DNA of 64,000 bases from Nitrososphaerota archaeon (GCA_027386095.1 DAHXUN010000001.1:24476-88475); one strand, 5' to 3'. Numbered from the stretch's first letter, positions 7,053 to 16,395 are shown. The notes: generated from the sequence alone by a model not told the origin. A program made the numbers and translations.

Positions 7053-8843
7053 TTAAACGTTCTCCATGGCCCGAGCCCCCTGGCGTATGGGCCTCAGCTG
7101 TGAATAGAGCGACAGCGCGTACATGGTCGTAGGAATCGCAGCGGCGATGAGGATGAGGAGCCAGTCAGTCTGGTAGAAGTAGTTGACCTTGACCTGGTCC
7201 GCGATTGAGGCGCCTAGGACGTACTCGTCCCGCAGTATTGCGGGCGAGACGAAGTAGAAGAGGTCGTAGGCGAACGCCACGAAAGCAAGGGGTACGGCTG
7301 TGAACGCCACGTAGGAGAGCCGCCTCCCCTGGAGCAGGAACAGCGGGAGGACCCAGTAAAAGTACTGCGGGTTGACGTAGTTGTATGTCAGGAACAGCAC
7401 TAGAATCGAGACCAGCGTCCACTTCACCACGTCGGTGTCGTTCGTCCAATATATCCAGACCAGCAGGGCCGCGTAGATGGGGACTCCCGCGTAGAGGAAA
7501 AGCGGCACGGGAGGAGACTTCAAGACAAAAAGCACTTCCTGCCACGTCAGCCCGTTGACAGTGAACGCACCTGCGAATGTCGGGATACCCCTGGCGTAGA
7601 GGAAGACGAAAAGGCTGTCCAGAACGTTCCCGTATTCGGCATAGAGGCCCATGGTCAGCGCCACGGCGGGTATCACAGCCGCAATCGGACGAACTGCCGC
7701 CTTCAAGCCCACCCTCCTGACCGAAACCACGAGCATGATCGGAATCATGATCGCAGGCCAGACCTTGACCGCTGCGCCGAAAGATGCGAACAGGTACGCG
7801 TGATAGGTCCTCCCCTTCTGGAAGTAGTATAGGGACGCGACCGCCATGAGTGTCGCTATTGGGTCCAGCTGCCCCCAGACCGCCGCCACTAGTATGACCA
7901 GCGGATTGGCAAGCCACAGGACAGAGGTCGACCCCCTCCCGGTCATCTTCGTCAAGAGCCAGCCTGTAAGAAAGGCGGATGCCACCATGGGGAGCTTCAG
8001 GAGCGCCACGAGGACCGGGAGGTTGGAAGGGACGAACGCCAGGTACACGTTGTAGGTCGCCGTGAACCAGCCGGGCCACGTGAGAGATGAGACGGAAGGG
8101 AGGTGGGCCCCTGTGAACGCCTGATAGACCAGGTATGAGAGAGCGCCGTAGACCGGGTAGATGGGAGGATAGGCCCACTTCAGTGGTCCGGGGTAGACCG
8201 GAGGGTTCCCCGGGGTGAACGGGTTGACGTGCTGGAGGACTCTGATGCCTGAGCTGATGAGGAAGTAGACGTCGTACCTCTGCCCCGTCCAGGGTGACAG
8301 GGCCAGGTACGCTGGTATCGCCAATATGAGGAACCTCCTCCAACCGAGCCTCCTCCCAAGGAGGAAGAACGCCAGGACAGAGCCCGCCACGGCTGCGTAC
8401 GCCGCTGCGTCCAGCGCGACCGCGCTTGGGTCATACCCGACGTCGAAGGTCGCGCTGTTCGAGTAGCACGCCCCACCGGCCACCCTGACCGAAGTGGCCC
8501 CGAACCTCACCCATCCGCTGTCCAGACCGTAGCTCGTCTCTGTGAACCCCAGACCGTTCGCAGTGAAGTTCTCCAGCTTGTACCACTGGCTCCCGTTGAG
8601 ATACTCAAGCGTGAGCGTCTCGTTCGCCAGGGAAGGCGGATAGGTGACGTCGAACGTCTCGCTGAAGGTTGCCGCGCCAGGCGAAGGGATCGCACTCAGT
8701 GGAAAGCGGACCTGGGAGGGTCCGGCGGTCAGACCGACTCCGCAGCTCTGCGCTGCGGTCGCAGGCGACGCGGCCAGGACCAGCGCGGGGACGAAGAGCG
8801 CCAGCAGTAGCCAGCCCCAGCCCTTTCTCATGCCCAGAGGCAT
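7053..8843 (-). CDS. Multi-pass membrane glycosyltransferase (GT87/PMT-like) with N-terminal extracellular domain
   Basis: A 596-residue protein with a signal peptide (residues 8-30, ending TAAQS). A beta-rich extracellular region to about residue 140 has Asn-X-Ser/Thr sites, then about ten membrane helices follow. The segment WLANPLVILVAAVWGQLDPIATL is typical of GT87/DUF2029 and related GPI-mannosyltransferase-like enzymes that use polyprenyl-phosphate sugars at the outer membrane face. ALSPWTGQRYDVYFLISSGI looks like the first acidic loop of such GT-C enzymes, though the aspartate here is displaced. It is the last gene of a minus-strand polysaccharide block and probably modifies exported glycans or glycoproteins. 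Confidence 0.8.
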   Translation of the reverse strand: MPLGMRKGWGWLLLALFVPALVLAASPATAAQSCGVGLTAGPSQVRFPLSAIPSPGAATFSETFDVTYPPSLANETLTLEYLNGSQWYKLENFTANGLGFTETSYGLDSGWVRFGATSVRVAGGACYSNSATFDVGYDPSAVALDAAAYAAVAGSVLAFFLLGRRLGWRRFLILAIPAYLALSPWTGQRYDVYFLISSGIRVLQHVNPFTPGNPPVYPGPLKWAYPPIYPVYGALSYLVYQAFTGAHLPSVSSLTWPGWFTATYNVYLAFVPSNLPVLVALLKLPMVASAFLTGWLLTKMTGRGSTSVLWLANPLVILVAAVWGQLDPIATLMAVASLYYFQKGRTYHAYLFASFGAAVKVWPAIMIPIMLVVSVRRVGLKAAVRPIAAVIPAVALTMGLYAEYGNVLDSLFVFLYARGIPTFAGAFTVNGLTWQEVLFVLKSPPVPLFLYAGVPIYAALLVWIYWTNDTDVVKWTLVSILVLFLTYNYVNPQYFYWVLPLFLLQGRRLSYVAFTAVPLAFVAFAYDLFYFVSPAILRDEYVLGASIADQVKVNYFYQTDWLLILIAAAIPTTMYALSLYSQLRPIRQGARAMENV

Positions 8844-8883
8844 GGGGCGAAGGGCTTTAGGCTTGCAGCGCCATCAGCCGCGC

Positions 8884-10443
8884 CTACGCGTCCCTCGAGC
8901 CAGAGGAGGCGAGTGTCTGCGCGACGGTGAGATACAACACGCAAGAGTATCCGACCAGGTAGACAACCAGGATGGGCATTATGCCGTAGTTCGAAGTGAC
9001 CCAGGCGTAGACCAGGGCAGCTACAGAGAGGGCCACGGCGCCGGCTTCCAGCCCTGCGGCCCTGTTGAAAGGGAGCTGGTACTTCTTCTCGCTCCATGTC
9101 CCTCCGGTTCGCTCGATAGCGTACTTCGGAGTCCTTGAGAACGAGCCCGTCTGCTTCGAAAAGATCCCTCCAAGGGCCTGGACAGAGTTGCTTATGCTGA
9201 TCCCGTACCCTATGATGACTAGGAGGAGTATCTGTCTGACGTTCTTCAGGAGTCCCAGCTTCTGCACCCTGATGGCCTCAATGCAGTACAGCAGCACGGC
9301 GACGGTGGACACGACCACCAGGACAGAGAAGACCAGCCAGGGGACGAGCGTGAACGAGAGAGTCAAGGGTCCCGCTCCGGACAGGAGAGGCACCGAGAAA
9401 TTGACGGCGTAGTTGATGACGTCTACTGAGAGGAAGTCGGCCCCGACAGCCAGAAGAAACGACGCCACCATGAGCGGATGCACGAGATAGTAGGTCAGGT
9501 GAATCATCGCCTCCATCTTCTGCTTCAGGCTGAGCCTCTTGGAAGAGTTGACCGAGGGGACGAGCTTCTTTGCGGTCTGGAGGGACCCCCGCGCCCAGCG
9601 CCCCTGTTGCCTCTTGAGCCCGGTGATGGTCGGCGGCAGCTCCCCCGGCACCTCCACGTCGTTCAGGTAGACCCCGCGGTACCCCTTTAGCTGGAGCCTG
9701 TAGCTCAGGTCGAGGTCCTCCGCCAGGGTGTCGGGAGCCCAGCCGCCTGCATCGGCGATGGCGGATGCCCTGAGCACCCCCGCGCTGCCGTTGAAGTTCA
9801 TCAGGTACCCGTTCCCGTTCCTGCCCTTCTGCTCCAGTAAGAAATGGGCGTCTATTCCTATGGCGATGGTCTTGGTTATGAAGCTGTGGTCCCTGTCGAG
9901 GTGCCCCCACCTGGCCTGCACGAATCCAATGGCAGGGTCGCTCTCCAGTACCGGGACGGTCCTCTCAAGGAAGTCCTCTGGGGGGACGAAGTCGGCGTCG
10001 AACACGGCCACGTACTTTTCGCCCGTCTCCGCCAGGGCTGCCTGCAGCGCCCCGGCTTTGAAACCTGCGCGGCTGCTCCTCCTTATCACGCTCATCCTGA
10101 TCCCTCTGGACACATACTCTGAGACCAGCCGGTCTACCTCAGGGCCGGTGGCGTCGGTGGAGTCGTCCAGGACGTAGATCCTGACGAGGTCAGACCCGTA
10201 CCTTTCGGCCACCCGGGCGCATGAAGCGAGCAGCCTCCCGACGACGTAGAACTCGTTGTAAATCGGGAGGTGGATCGCCACCGTGGGGCGGGCCGAAATC
10301 GGGAGAAGGCGCACCTGCTTGTATCGCCTAGACCTTATGGTCAGGTAGAAGGTGTTGAGGCCGTACAGCACGAAGATCCCGCTGATGAGGACCGACACCA
10401 CCAGCAGCACAGGCGCGACAGGCGAGTAGGAGGCTGCGAGCAC
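8884..10443 (-). CDS. Cellulose-synthase-like processive glycosyltransferase
   Basis: 519 residues: an N-terminal membrane helix, a cytosolic GT2 domain, then about five C-terminal helices. All catalytic signatures are visible: VYVLDDSTD-like first Asp (RIYVLDDSTDA), DAD (VAVFDADFVPPED), TLAEDLDLSYR (the TED-type Asp) and QQGRWARGSLQ (the Q-x-x-R-W motif). This is the BcsA/Csl arrangement of enzymes that polymerise and export a polysaccharide. It follows the nucleotidyltransferase-like gene by 6 nt, in one operon with two more sugar-related genes. Confidence 0.9.
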   Translation of the reverse strand: MLAASYSPVAPVLLVVSVLISGIFVLYGLNTFYLTIRSRRYKQVRLLPISARPTVAIHLPIYNEFYVVGRLLASCARVAERYGSDLVRIYVLDDSTDATGPEVDRLVSEYVSRGIRMSVIRRSSRAGFKAGALQAALAETGEKYVAVFDADFVPPEDFLERTVPVLESDPAIGFVQARWGHLDRDHSFITKTIAIGIDAHFLLEQKGRNGNGYLMNFNGSAGVLRASAIADAGGWAPDTLAEDLDLSYRLQLKGYRGVYLNDVEVPGELPPTITGLKRQQGRWARGSLQTAKKLVPSVNSSKRLSLKQKMEAMIHLTYYLVHPLMVASFLLAVGADFLSVDVINYAVNFSVPLLSGAGPLTLSFTLVPWLVFSVLVVVSTVAVLLYCIEAIRVQKLGLLKNVRQILLLVIIGYGISISNSVQALGGIFSKQTGSFSRTPKYAIERTGGTWSEKKYQLPFNRAAGLEAGAVALSVAALVYAWVTSNYGIMPILVVYLVGYSCVLYLTVAQTLASSGSRDA

Positions 10444-10449
10444 CCCCCT

Positions 10450-11373
10450 TCACCTTCCTGCTTCGACCGAGGCGAGCGACTCTTCGTATCTCCGCCTCAT
10501 CGAGACGTACCTTCTAGACTCGTAGATCAGATGGTCTTCGTCGCATCGGACGTCGAACACGTCCCAGCTCCGACCCGTCGCCATCAGCTTCCTGTTCAAC
10601 AAGGACGACTTCAGCGTCAGGTACCTCCCGGCGGTGGCGAACATGAAAAGGTTCAAGACCCTCTCCAAGGCACTCGGGCGATCCTCGGGCGGGAGCTCAT
10701 CCCCAGAGGACCCTGAACGCCCGTAGGCAACCGGATAGAATGAGGAGATCCACCTTGCCGTCTTCATGAGGGACCTGTGGAAGTCATGGCCCATGAGGAC
10801 CTTCGTCTCGAGGGCGTCCCTTGCGAAGAGCGGTCCCTGGCCCTTGGAGAACGTCGAGCGGGCGTATCTCTCGTCCATGATGCAGCTAAAACAGACAGAG
10901 GGCGACCGAGGGGAGAAGATGCCAGATGCCCTCGCCATGATTAGGCCCCAGGTGAGGGAGCGCCACAGCGCCCCTGCGGGAGCGACGCAGAACAGGTCAA
11001 GATCCTTGGACCTCGAAGCCGAGCCATAGGAGGTGGATCCGCTCACAGCCACCATCCTGAAGCGAGCTGGGCGGAGCAAGCGCGCGAACCTCGCCGCGTA
11101 TTCCATGTTGAAAACTGCCCTCATCCTGCTGTGGGACTCCGCTTCGACGTCGTATCCCTCTGAGCTCGCGCGCCTTTCGGCGAGGTAGTCTCCCTTGAGC
11201 TCGAACCTGGAGCTGAGGAGCGGGTCGGAGGCGACGGCGTCAGCCACGTCTTGTTCCGAGGCGCCTTCGGTCAGAAGGCATGCCAGCTCGCGGACCGATA
11301 TCAGGGAGCCGTTCTGCTTCGCCAGCTCGAAGAGCAGGTCGATCCTTTCGACGTTCTTCTCCGACAGGGTCAG
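10450..11373 (-). CDS. Nucleotidyltransferase-fold protein in polysaccharide operon
   Basis: About 307 residues. After an N-terminal winged-helix-like region (NVERIDLLFELAKQNGSLIS) comes MVAVSGSTSYGSASRSKDLDLFCV, the GS...D.D motif of a pol-beta-type nucleotidyltransferase. The rest is helical. The frame is open to an ATG at 11682, but that would overlap the upstream GT2 gene by about 300 nt. The likelier start is CTG at 11373: it overlaps the upstream TGA as CTGA and has GGAGG eight bases upstream. The substrate is unknown. Context suggests sugar or lipid activation, or regulation of the synthase gene that follows. Confidence 0.7.
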   Translation of the reverse strand: MTLSEKNVERIDLLFELAKQNGSLISVRELACLLTEGASEQDVADAVASDPLLSSRFELKGDYLAERRASSEGYDVEAESHSRMRAVFNMEYAARFARLLRPARFRMVAVSGSTSYGSASRSKDLDLFCVAPAGALWRSLTWGLIMARASGIFSPRSPSVCFSCIMDERYARSTFSKGQGPLFARDALETKVLMGHDFHRSLMKTARWISSFYPVAYGRSGSSGDELPPEDRPSALERVLNLFMFATAGRYLTLKSSLLNRKLMATGRSWDVFDVRCDEDHLIYESRRYVSMRRRYEESLASVEAGR

Positions 11374-12344
11374 GTGAATCGCCTCCAGACTTCGTGGGCC
11401 GTGGTGGACCTCAGGGTATCGATAATCGAGAGAGCTGCAGCGAGGGCCTCTCCGACCCCCGCCAGGGGGAGGACGAGGAGGAACCTGGAATCGTTGGACA
11501 GCGACCTGGCCAGCAGCCGCATGCTGGCAAACGGCGAGAGAACCAGCATCGACTCGATGGTCATCGGAGGGGCGCCGACCTCGCGCCACACCTGCGCATG
11601 GCCGAAGAGGATTCGGCGCCGCTGCAGGATAACCTCTACGAGCCTGGAGGGGGTCCTGACCCGCACCTTTGCAGACTGGCATACCTTGACTTTGTAGCCT
11701 CTCCGCTTAGCCACCCCTGCCATGTAGGCGCCGTCGTTCACCAGGCCCGCCGGCAGAGGGGTAGTCGCCGATACCCTGAAGACTACCAGCTCGTCGCTGC
11801 TGTGGTTGGCCACTCCCAAGTGGTTGAGATAGACGGAGCATTCGTTGTGGGCGCTCCACATGAACCTGGCCAACAGGGACGCGACCCCCCCTGAAGCCTC
11901 TGGCACTGGGAGCGCAGAGACCGCGCCGTTCCTGGGACTGGAAGACACCAACTCGAGGAGGGATGCCATCGCGCCCGGTTCTGGGGTTGCGTCGGCGTTC
12001 ACGAAGAGTATGTATTCTCCAGACGTGGAAGACAGTATGCGGTTGATCGCTTCCGCCTTCCCGCGCCTTTTCGGCTCTACCAGGAGCTTCACCCTTTCGT
12101 CCAACTCGCTTGCCTGCTCTAGCCTAGACAGGGTCGGCCCCTGAACCCCGCTGGCTACGATCACGAGCTCCCTCATGATAGCGGGGGAGCGGGCCGACTC
12201 CTCGAGTATGGAACGTACGAAGCCCACCGGGTCGTCCATCCTGTCGGCGGCGCACACACCCACTGAGAACGAAGGAGGAGGCCGGATCCTGGCGTCCCCG
12301 GCTCCCCCTCCCCCGGGGGCTTGGGACGGAATGGCGGGGGACAA
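11370..12344 (-). CDS. Family 2 glycosyltransferase
   Basis: A 324-residue GT-A protein. The first about 25 residues are Pro/Gly-rich, so the true start may be a little downstream. KLLVEPKRRGKAEAINRIL and YILFVNADATPEPGA give the nucleotide-binding and DxD-type region. C-terminal hydrophobic stretches (LLVLPLAGVGEALAAAL) suggest membrane association. It is the first gene of the operon with the nucleotidyltransferase-like protein, the cellulose-synthase-like enzyme and the GT87-like enzyme. Confidence 0.8.
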   Translation of the reverse strand: MSPAIPSQAPGGGGAGDARIRPPPSFSVGVCAADRMDDPVGFVRSILEESARSPAIMRELVIVASGVQGPTLSRLEQASELDERVKLLVEPKRRGKAEAINRILSSTSGEYILFVNADATPEPGAMASLLELVSSSPRNGAVSALPVPEASGGVASLLARFMWSAHNECSVYLNHLGVANHSSDELVVFRVSATTPLPAGLVNDGAYMAGVAKRRGYKVKVCQSAKVRVRTPSRLVEVILQRRRILFGHAQVWREVGAPPMTIESMLVLSPFASMRLLARSLSNDSRFLLVLPLAGVGEALAAALSIIDTLRSTTAHEVWRRFT

Positions 12345-12631
12345 CAGTGCGTAAGTTCGCTCCGACTCGGGCTTTAAGGGTGCCTCGGGCGCGTCGGGAC
12401 GGGTCCGGATGCGGCAACTAGGAGGAACCCACCAGGGATGCCGGAGGCGCCATGCAGGAGCGTGGGAGCTGCTCCCCCGATGCTAGCGGCAGGCCACCTC
12501 TTCAACCCAAGACCGACTACGACCCGACGCTGACCGTTGACCTACCTCGAAGACCCTGCCTCGACACATCCGCTGCTGGGCAGCTGCGCAGGCATCGGCC
12601 TGGTACCGTCGTCGCCCCTCCGCCAGGATGC
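12345..12631. other. Intergenic stretch, no supported gene
   Basis: 287 bases between two minus-strand genes. Open frames here are Pro/Arg-rich composition artefacts. I see no RNA gene or repeat. Confidence 0.5.
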
Positions 12632-13075
12632 TTAGCCAACGATCTGCGCTATCTGTTTCGCCAACCCATTCTCGACGTGCTCTGTCCAGAGCATCTCAGG
12701 GATATCCACAGCGAGGAACAGCTCCGAAAGCAACAGGGCCTCTATTGCCATCACCCCGAGGTTCTGGAAGAACTTGCCTACCCCTATGTGGACGGAGAAA
12801 TCGTCGGGCTGCCCGGTCACCATGATGGTGAAGGCCCTCTCTGAGGCGACCAGGTCCCGGAGTATGCCCCCCTTCTGTGCCTGGATGATCGTCCCGAGCG
12901 GCGCTGCGGCTACGTTGGCCCTGTACCCCTCCGACTGGAGCTGCTGCGTTATCTGCTGGGCGAGGGAGCTCAGGTCCCTGTTCTTGTTCTGAAAACGGAG
13001 TATCTTCTCTGAAACCAATTCAATCGACCACGCGACGCCTGACCTCCGTATAAGTCTGCTGCCAGCCCGATTCAT
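12632..13075 (-). CDS. Hypothetical protein, 147 residues
   Basis: A soluble alpha/beta protein. The N-terminal half includes a long helix (SSLAQQITQQLQSEGYRANVAA), then strands (GTIIQAQKGGILRD, AFTIMVTGQPDDFSVHIGVGK) and a hydrophobic helix (GVMAIEALLLSELFLAV). The layout recalls small archaeal proteins that sense or bind ligands, but no family is recognised. The first about 14 residues are basic, and a later start is possible. Confidence 0.65.
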   Translation of the reverse strand: MNRAGSRLIRRSGVAWSIELVSEKILRFQNKNRDLSSLAQQITQQLQSEGYRANVAAAPLGTIIQAQKGGILRDLVASERAFTIMVTGQPDDFSVHIGVGKFFQNLGVMAIEALLLSELFLAVDIPEMLWTEHVENGLAKQIAQIVG

Positions 13076-13100
13076 GGAGCACCGGGAGGGTCGCGTTCAT

Positions 13101-13163
13101 AGCTCTCGGTCTTTTCGTATGGCCGCGACGCCGCCCGCATGGGTGTAGAGAGGCCCGAGAGCT
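13101..13163. repeat. Long-range inverted repeat in intergenic region
   Basis: AGCTCTCGG (13101-13109) is exactly complementary to CCGAGAGCT (13155-13163), with 45 GC-rich bases between. It could close a structured RNA or mark a bidirectional terminator between the genes ending at 12632 and 13223. Confidence 0.4.
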
Positions 13164-13222
13164 GCGCCGGACCTGAGGCGCACGGCTGCCGAAGCCGCGC
13201 GGCCAGAAGACCTAGCGCCTGC

Positions 13223-13867
13223 TTAAGCCCGTCCGAACTGCGACATGAACCTCAGTGTCTTGTCCCAGGCGTCCTTGGCTGCGGCCGGGTTATGGCCCTC
13301 CCATCCCGGCCGATGGAAGGCGTGCTTGGCGTTGGGGTACAGCTGCGTCTCCACCCTCTTGTTGTGCTTCATGGCCGCAGGGAGGAACTGCTGGAAAGCC
13401 CAGGGGGTCACCTTTGTGTCTTCGCTCCCGAGGACCAGGAGGACCGGCCCTTTCAGCTTCGACGCGTCTTCGGCGTCGGAGATCTGCCCATAGAAGTCGA
13501 CACAGAAGTCCAGCCCGAGGTCACAGGCCGCCTGGAGAGCGAACCCTCCGCCCATGCAGAAGCCCATGGACCCGACCATCCTGGCTCCCGACCGGCTCCG
13601 GAGCAGCTCTGCGCCTGCGGACAACCCCTCGCGGAGCGCCTCCTTTGTGACTGACTCCCTGAGCTTCATGCCAGCCTCCAAGGTGTCGGCCTTGGCTCCT
13701 CTGAACAGGTCGATGGACGCCGCGCTGAACCCGCCCTTCGCCAGCTCCGTCGCCACGTCCTCGACGTAGGGGCTGTAGCCGAAAATCTCGTGGATGACCA
13801 CGACCCCGACGTCGGTCTTCCCCTTGGTTAGGAAGAAGTCCCATCCGTTCTGGGTAGCATGATTCAT
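13223..13867 (-). CDS. Dienelactone hydrolase family protein
   Basis: A 214-residue alpha/beta hydrolase. VGVVVIHEIFGYSPYVEDVA matches the start of dienelactone hydrolases. The nucleophile elbow is GFCMGG (Cys nucleophile, about residue 111), with an Asp in GSEDTKVTP and a His in NAKHAFHRPG completing the triad. Cytosolic; it opens lactone rings in aromatic-compound breakdown or acts on related esters. A possible leaderless start follows the TTATAC-like box near 13893. Confidence 0.92.
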   Translation of the reverse strand: MNHATQNGWDFFLTKGKTDVGVVVIHEIFGYSPYVEDVATELAKGGFSAASIDLFRGAKADTLEAGMKLRESVTKEALREGLSAGAELLRSRSGARMVGSMGFCMGGGFALQAACDLGLDFCVDFYGQISDAEDASKLKGPVLLVLGSEDTKVTPWAFQQFLPAAMKHNKRVETQLYPNAKHAFHRPGWEGHNPAAAKDAWDKTLRFMSQFGRA

Positions 13868-14136
13868 GCCCGCCTACGTAGACTCGCTGTCCTTATACAT
13901 TTCAACCAGGTAAGTCCGGCGGCTCGTCTCTGTCGTGGAGAGCCCGTCTCGGGGGTCGGTGGCGGCCTGCTCTCACCCAAGGTTCAATATATGAGAGCGG
14001 GCCCCGTCCTGGGCCGTCCCTCGCTCAGCTGGCGCCGTGCCCGCCCCCTGCTCTTGGACGGCGGGCTGGGCGGAGGCCCTGGGAGGGGCGAACCTATGGA
14101 CATGATTTATCTCAAGGAGCGCCAGGAGCCAGGGGC
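13868..14136. other. Divergent intergenic region with TATA-like boxes and GC-rich hairpin
   Basis: TTCAATATATGAG near 13982 resembles a TATA box and is followed by very GC-rich sequence. There GCCCGCC (about 14039) can pair with GGCGGGC (about 14061), and GGGCC with GGCCC outside it. A short structured RNA is possible. A second TATA-like GATTTATC near 14103 lies about 30 nt before the ATG at 14137. Confidence 0.35.
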
Positions 14137-14430
14137 ATGGAGCAGTCAAAGGAGCTAGAGAGCTTCGATGACCTCCGCAAGGTCAGACTGGCTGACGAAG
14201 GATTCATCGTGATCACCGGCACGAACAAGTCAGCCATCATCCACAAAGTGAACGCCAAGTGCATCACGACGGACAGGTTCAACAACAAGGTCAGCATCAA
14301 CGACCGCAAACAGGGGAGTTACTTCTGGGTGGACAGCGTAGCCACAGGTGCCCGCGAGTTCGGGGGGAAGAGGTGCAAGGTCTGCAGACCTGAGCTCCGC
14401 CTGGTCCTCCCGTCGACCTTCGACGGGTAA
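14137..14430 (+). CDS. Hypothetical small protein, 97 residues
   Basis: A soluble protein. The first half (FIVITGTNKSAIIHKVNAKCI) and the second (GSYFWVDSVATGAREFGGKRCKVCRPEL) suggest a small beta domain with Cys/His residues (KCI, RCKVC) able to bind a metal. It resembles short stand-alone proteins found next to restriction or stress genes, but I cannot name it. A TATA-like box 30 nt upstream supports the ATG start. Confidence 0.65.
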   Translation: MEQSKELESFDDLRKVRLADEGFIVITGTNKSAIIHKVNAKCITTDRFNNKVSINDRKQGSYFWVDSVATGAREFGGKRCKVCRPELRLVLPSTFDG

Positions 14431-14481
14431 GTGGCTACGCGGCCGGCCCCTCCGCTTCAGGTAGGGCTGAAGACCAGCGGT

Positions 14482-15024
14482 CTAGGACGCAGGACCAGGT
14501 GAGCCTGCGTTGGGTGGGTTGCGCCTTTTCAACACCACGCCCACTATCAGGACGATTATGCCAACTACGAAGAGGAGCCCGCCGCCGAGGACCGCAAGGC
14601 CGCCGAAAGCCAGGGCTCCGAGCCCTGTCTGGACAGACGCATACTGGATGGAGACGGTCTTGGTCTGGTTGTTGAGTATGACCACCTGCCCAGCGACGGG
14701 GCTTGCGCCCAGCGAGGTGAAAATCGCGACGTAGTCCGTCACCCCGCCTCTTGTCACCGTCCTTGTGCTTGCCGTGGCCGCCACGGACGACACCTGGAGG
14801 GGCGCGCTTGCGTTGTCGGTGTATGCGACTATCGTGATAGTCCCCGGCTGGGTCGCCCCCACGCTCTTGGTGGATCCAGGCGCGAGGACCGCGGTAGTCT
14901 TCTGCGCAGAAACCCCCAGATTCGCGACCCCGGCCCGGTCCACCAGCAGGTAGAGCCCGGCCCCCAGCGCCGCTACTCCGATGATGATGATGACGGCGCC
15001 GGCGATGACTACTCCCTTGCGCAT
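14482..15024 (-). CDS. Membrane-anchored protein with extracellular beta domain
   Basis: 180 residues. An N-terminal helix (VVIAGAVIIIIGVAALGAGLYLL) is followed by about 95 Thr/Val/Ser-rich residues, predicted beta strands outside the cell, and then a second helix (ALAFGGLAVLGGGLLFVVGIIVLIV) ending in a basic tail. No enzyme motif. This layout is common among uncharacterised archaeal envelope proteins. Confidence 0.7.
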   Translation of the reverse strand: MRKGVVIAGAVIIIIGVAALGAGLYLLVDRAGVANLGVSAQKTTAVLAPGSTKSVGATQPGTITIVAYTDNASAPLQVSSVAATASTRTVTRGGVTDYVAIFTSLGASPVAGQVVILNNQTKTVSIQYASVQTGLGALAFGGLAVLGGGLLFVVGIIVLIVGVVLKRRNPPNAGSPGPAS

Positions 15025-15189
15025 CGGATGGAACTGCCAGTCTTCTTACTTTAAGGATTCCCCTCACCGGTTCTGGAGTAAACCGCCTTTTGGGTCTCGA
15101 ATGAATCGGCGGCCCGGTTGGGCAGGTCGTGGCTGCAGGACTCCATCCGGTCTCCATTTAGGCCCTGCATGCGACCTGCCGGAGTTCGC

Positions 15190-16302
15190 CTAGTCGCGCG
15201 CCACCCCGGCGGGCCTCTTCCAGTGGCTCCTGACGACATCCAGCCCGAGGATGTACACCGTCGCGACCGAGATGACCCCTCCGATGGCCACGTCCAGAAT
15301 CCTGGCCTCCGCGAAGTTCACCTGATGCCCGTATATCAGGCCGAGCAGCACGATCACGAAGGGGGCGAGGAAGACCTGCATAAGGGCCGTGTTGACCCCC
15401 CTGGTCGCGAACATGAACACCGCGAAGGCCACGAGGAAGAGCAGTTGGGGATAGAGGCCCGGAGCATAGGCGACCGCAGCCGCCCCGATCACCGCCCCTA
15501 CCATGGTGCCCAGCACCATCCCCGATGTGTAGATGAACGTCGAGTTGAAGCTTGGTTGCACGCTCAGTATGATGGTGACCACGACCCAGAAGTCCCTCGG
15601 CAGGTTCAGGGCGAGCCCGACCGCTATCCCGACGGCTGAGGCCGCCCCTACGGACAGCGCGTTCTTCAGGGCGTCCGGATGGAACTGCGACCCCGGCTCC
15701 TGGCCTGGAGGCCCGCTCCCACGTGCCGTCTTCCCGCCCAGGCGGCGCTGGGCCGCGATGCCGAAGAGCACCCAGAGGGTCCCCAGCAGAGAGAACCCTG
15801 TCCGCATGGCGGCCGCGTGGAGGTCCCCAGGGATGCCTACGCCGACGGCGAAGGTGATCGCTGTGTACGTCCCTACCCTGTCCCATCTTGGGGCGCCGTG
15901 GAGCAGCATGGGGAAGAACACCCCGAGGCCCACCAGGAGGGGGGTGAGCGCCCCGGCTGAGCCGGCCATGGTCCCTAGCCCCGTCGCAGCTGACTCCGCG
16001 AGGCAGGCGACCAGGAGGACCTTGAGCGGCGCTCCAGAGTCCGGGCCCTCAGTGTTCGTCAGCCACATCCCGTTGAGCGCGGCAAAAGCCGCCCCGACGT
16101 ACCCGATTACGGGGGCGAGGAGGAAGGGGAGCACCACGAAAGCTCCGGCCCTGAGCCCGGTGACTGGGTCGAAGGAGGACAGGTCTAGCCTGGTGACGTT
16201 GCTGACGAACTCCTTCTCCAACCCCATCGCGTCCCCTGCCTCTGCCGGTGGAAGGGGGAAGATTAAGCTGGAGAAGCCTCGCGCCCCACTCCCCTTCGCC
16301 AC
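15190..16302 (-). CDS. FUSC-like multi-pass membrane protein
   Basis: 370 residues with roughly ten membrane helices in two halves joined by a short cytosolic loop (QRRLGGKTARGSGPPGQEPG). The second half (GLALNLPRDFWVVVTIILSVQPSFNSTFIYTSGMVLGTMVGAVIGA) matches the fusaric-acid-resistance/aromatic-exporter type, where xFWxxxTxxLxxxP and xRxxGTxxG are hallmarks. It probably exports small organic acids or is a related permease. Confidence 0.75.
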   Translation of the reverse strand: MAKGSGARGFSSLIFPLPPAEAGDAMGLEKEFVSNVTRLDLSSFDPVTGLRAGAFVVLPFLLAPVIGYVGAAFAALNGMWLTNTEGPDSGAPLKVLLVACLAESAATGLGTMAGSAGALTPLLVGLGVFFPMLLHGAPRWDRVGTYTAITFAVGVGIPGDLHAAAMRTGFSLLGTLWVLFGIAAQRRLGGKTARGSGPPGQEPGSQFHPDALKNALSVGAASAVGIAVGLALNLPRDFWVVVTIILSVQPSFNSTFIYTSGMVLGTMVGAVIGAAAVAYAPGLYPQLLFLVAFAVFMFATRGVNTALMQVFLAPFVIVLLGLIYGHQVNFAEARILDVAIGGVISVATVYILGLDVVRSHWKRPAGVARD

Positions 16303-16395
16303 CGGAGGCTAGACCTGCCGGAGCTGCGGGGCCTTCCGAGCCGAAGGACGAACCTCGTGCTATCTAGTCTTCCAGCGTGCCCTGGGCCGTCCTGT

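Noticed and set aside
11682..11682. ATG giving a 410-residue nucleotidyltransferase-like protein
   Set aside because: It would overlap the conserved GT2 gene by about 300 nt, and the extra residues are Pro/Arg-rich shadow sequence.
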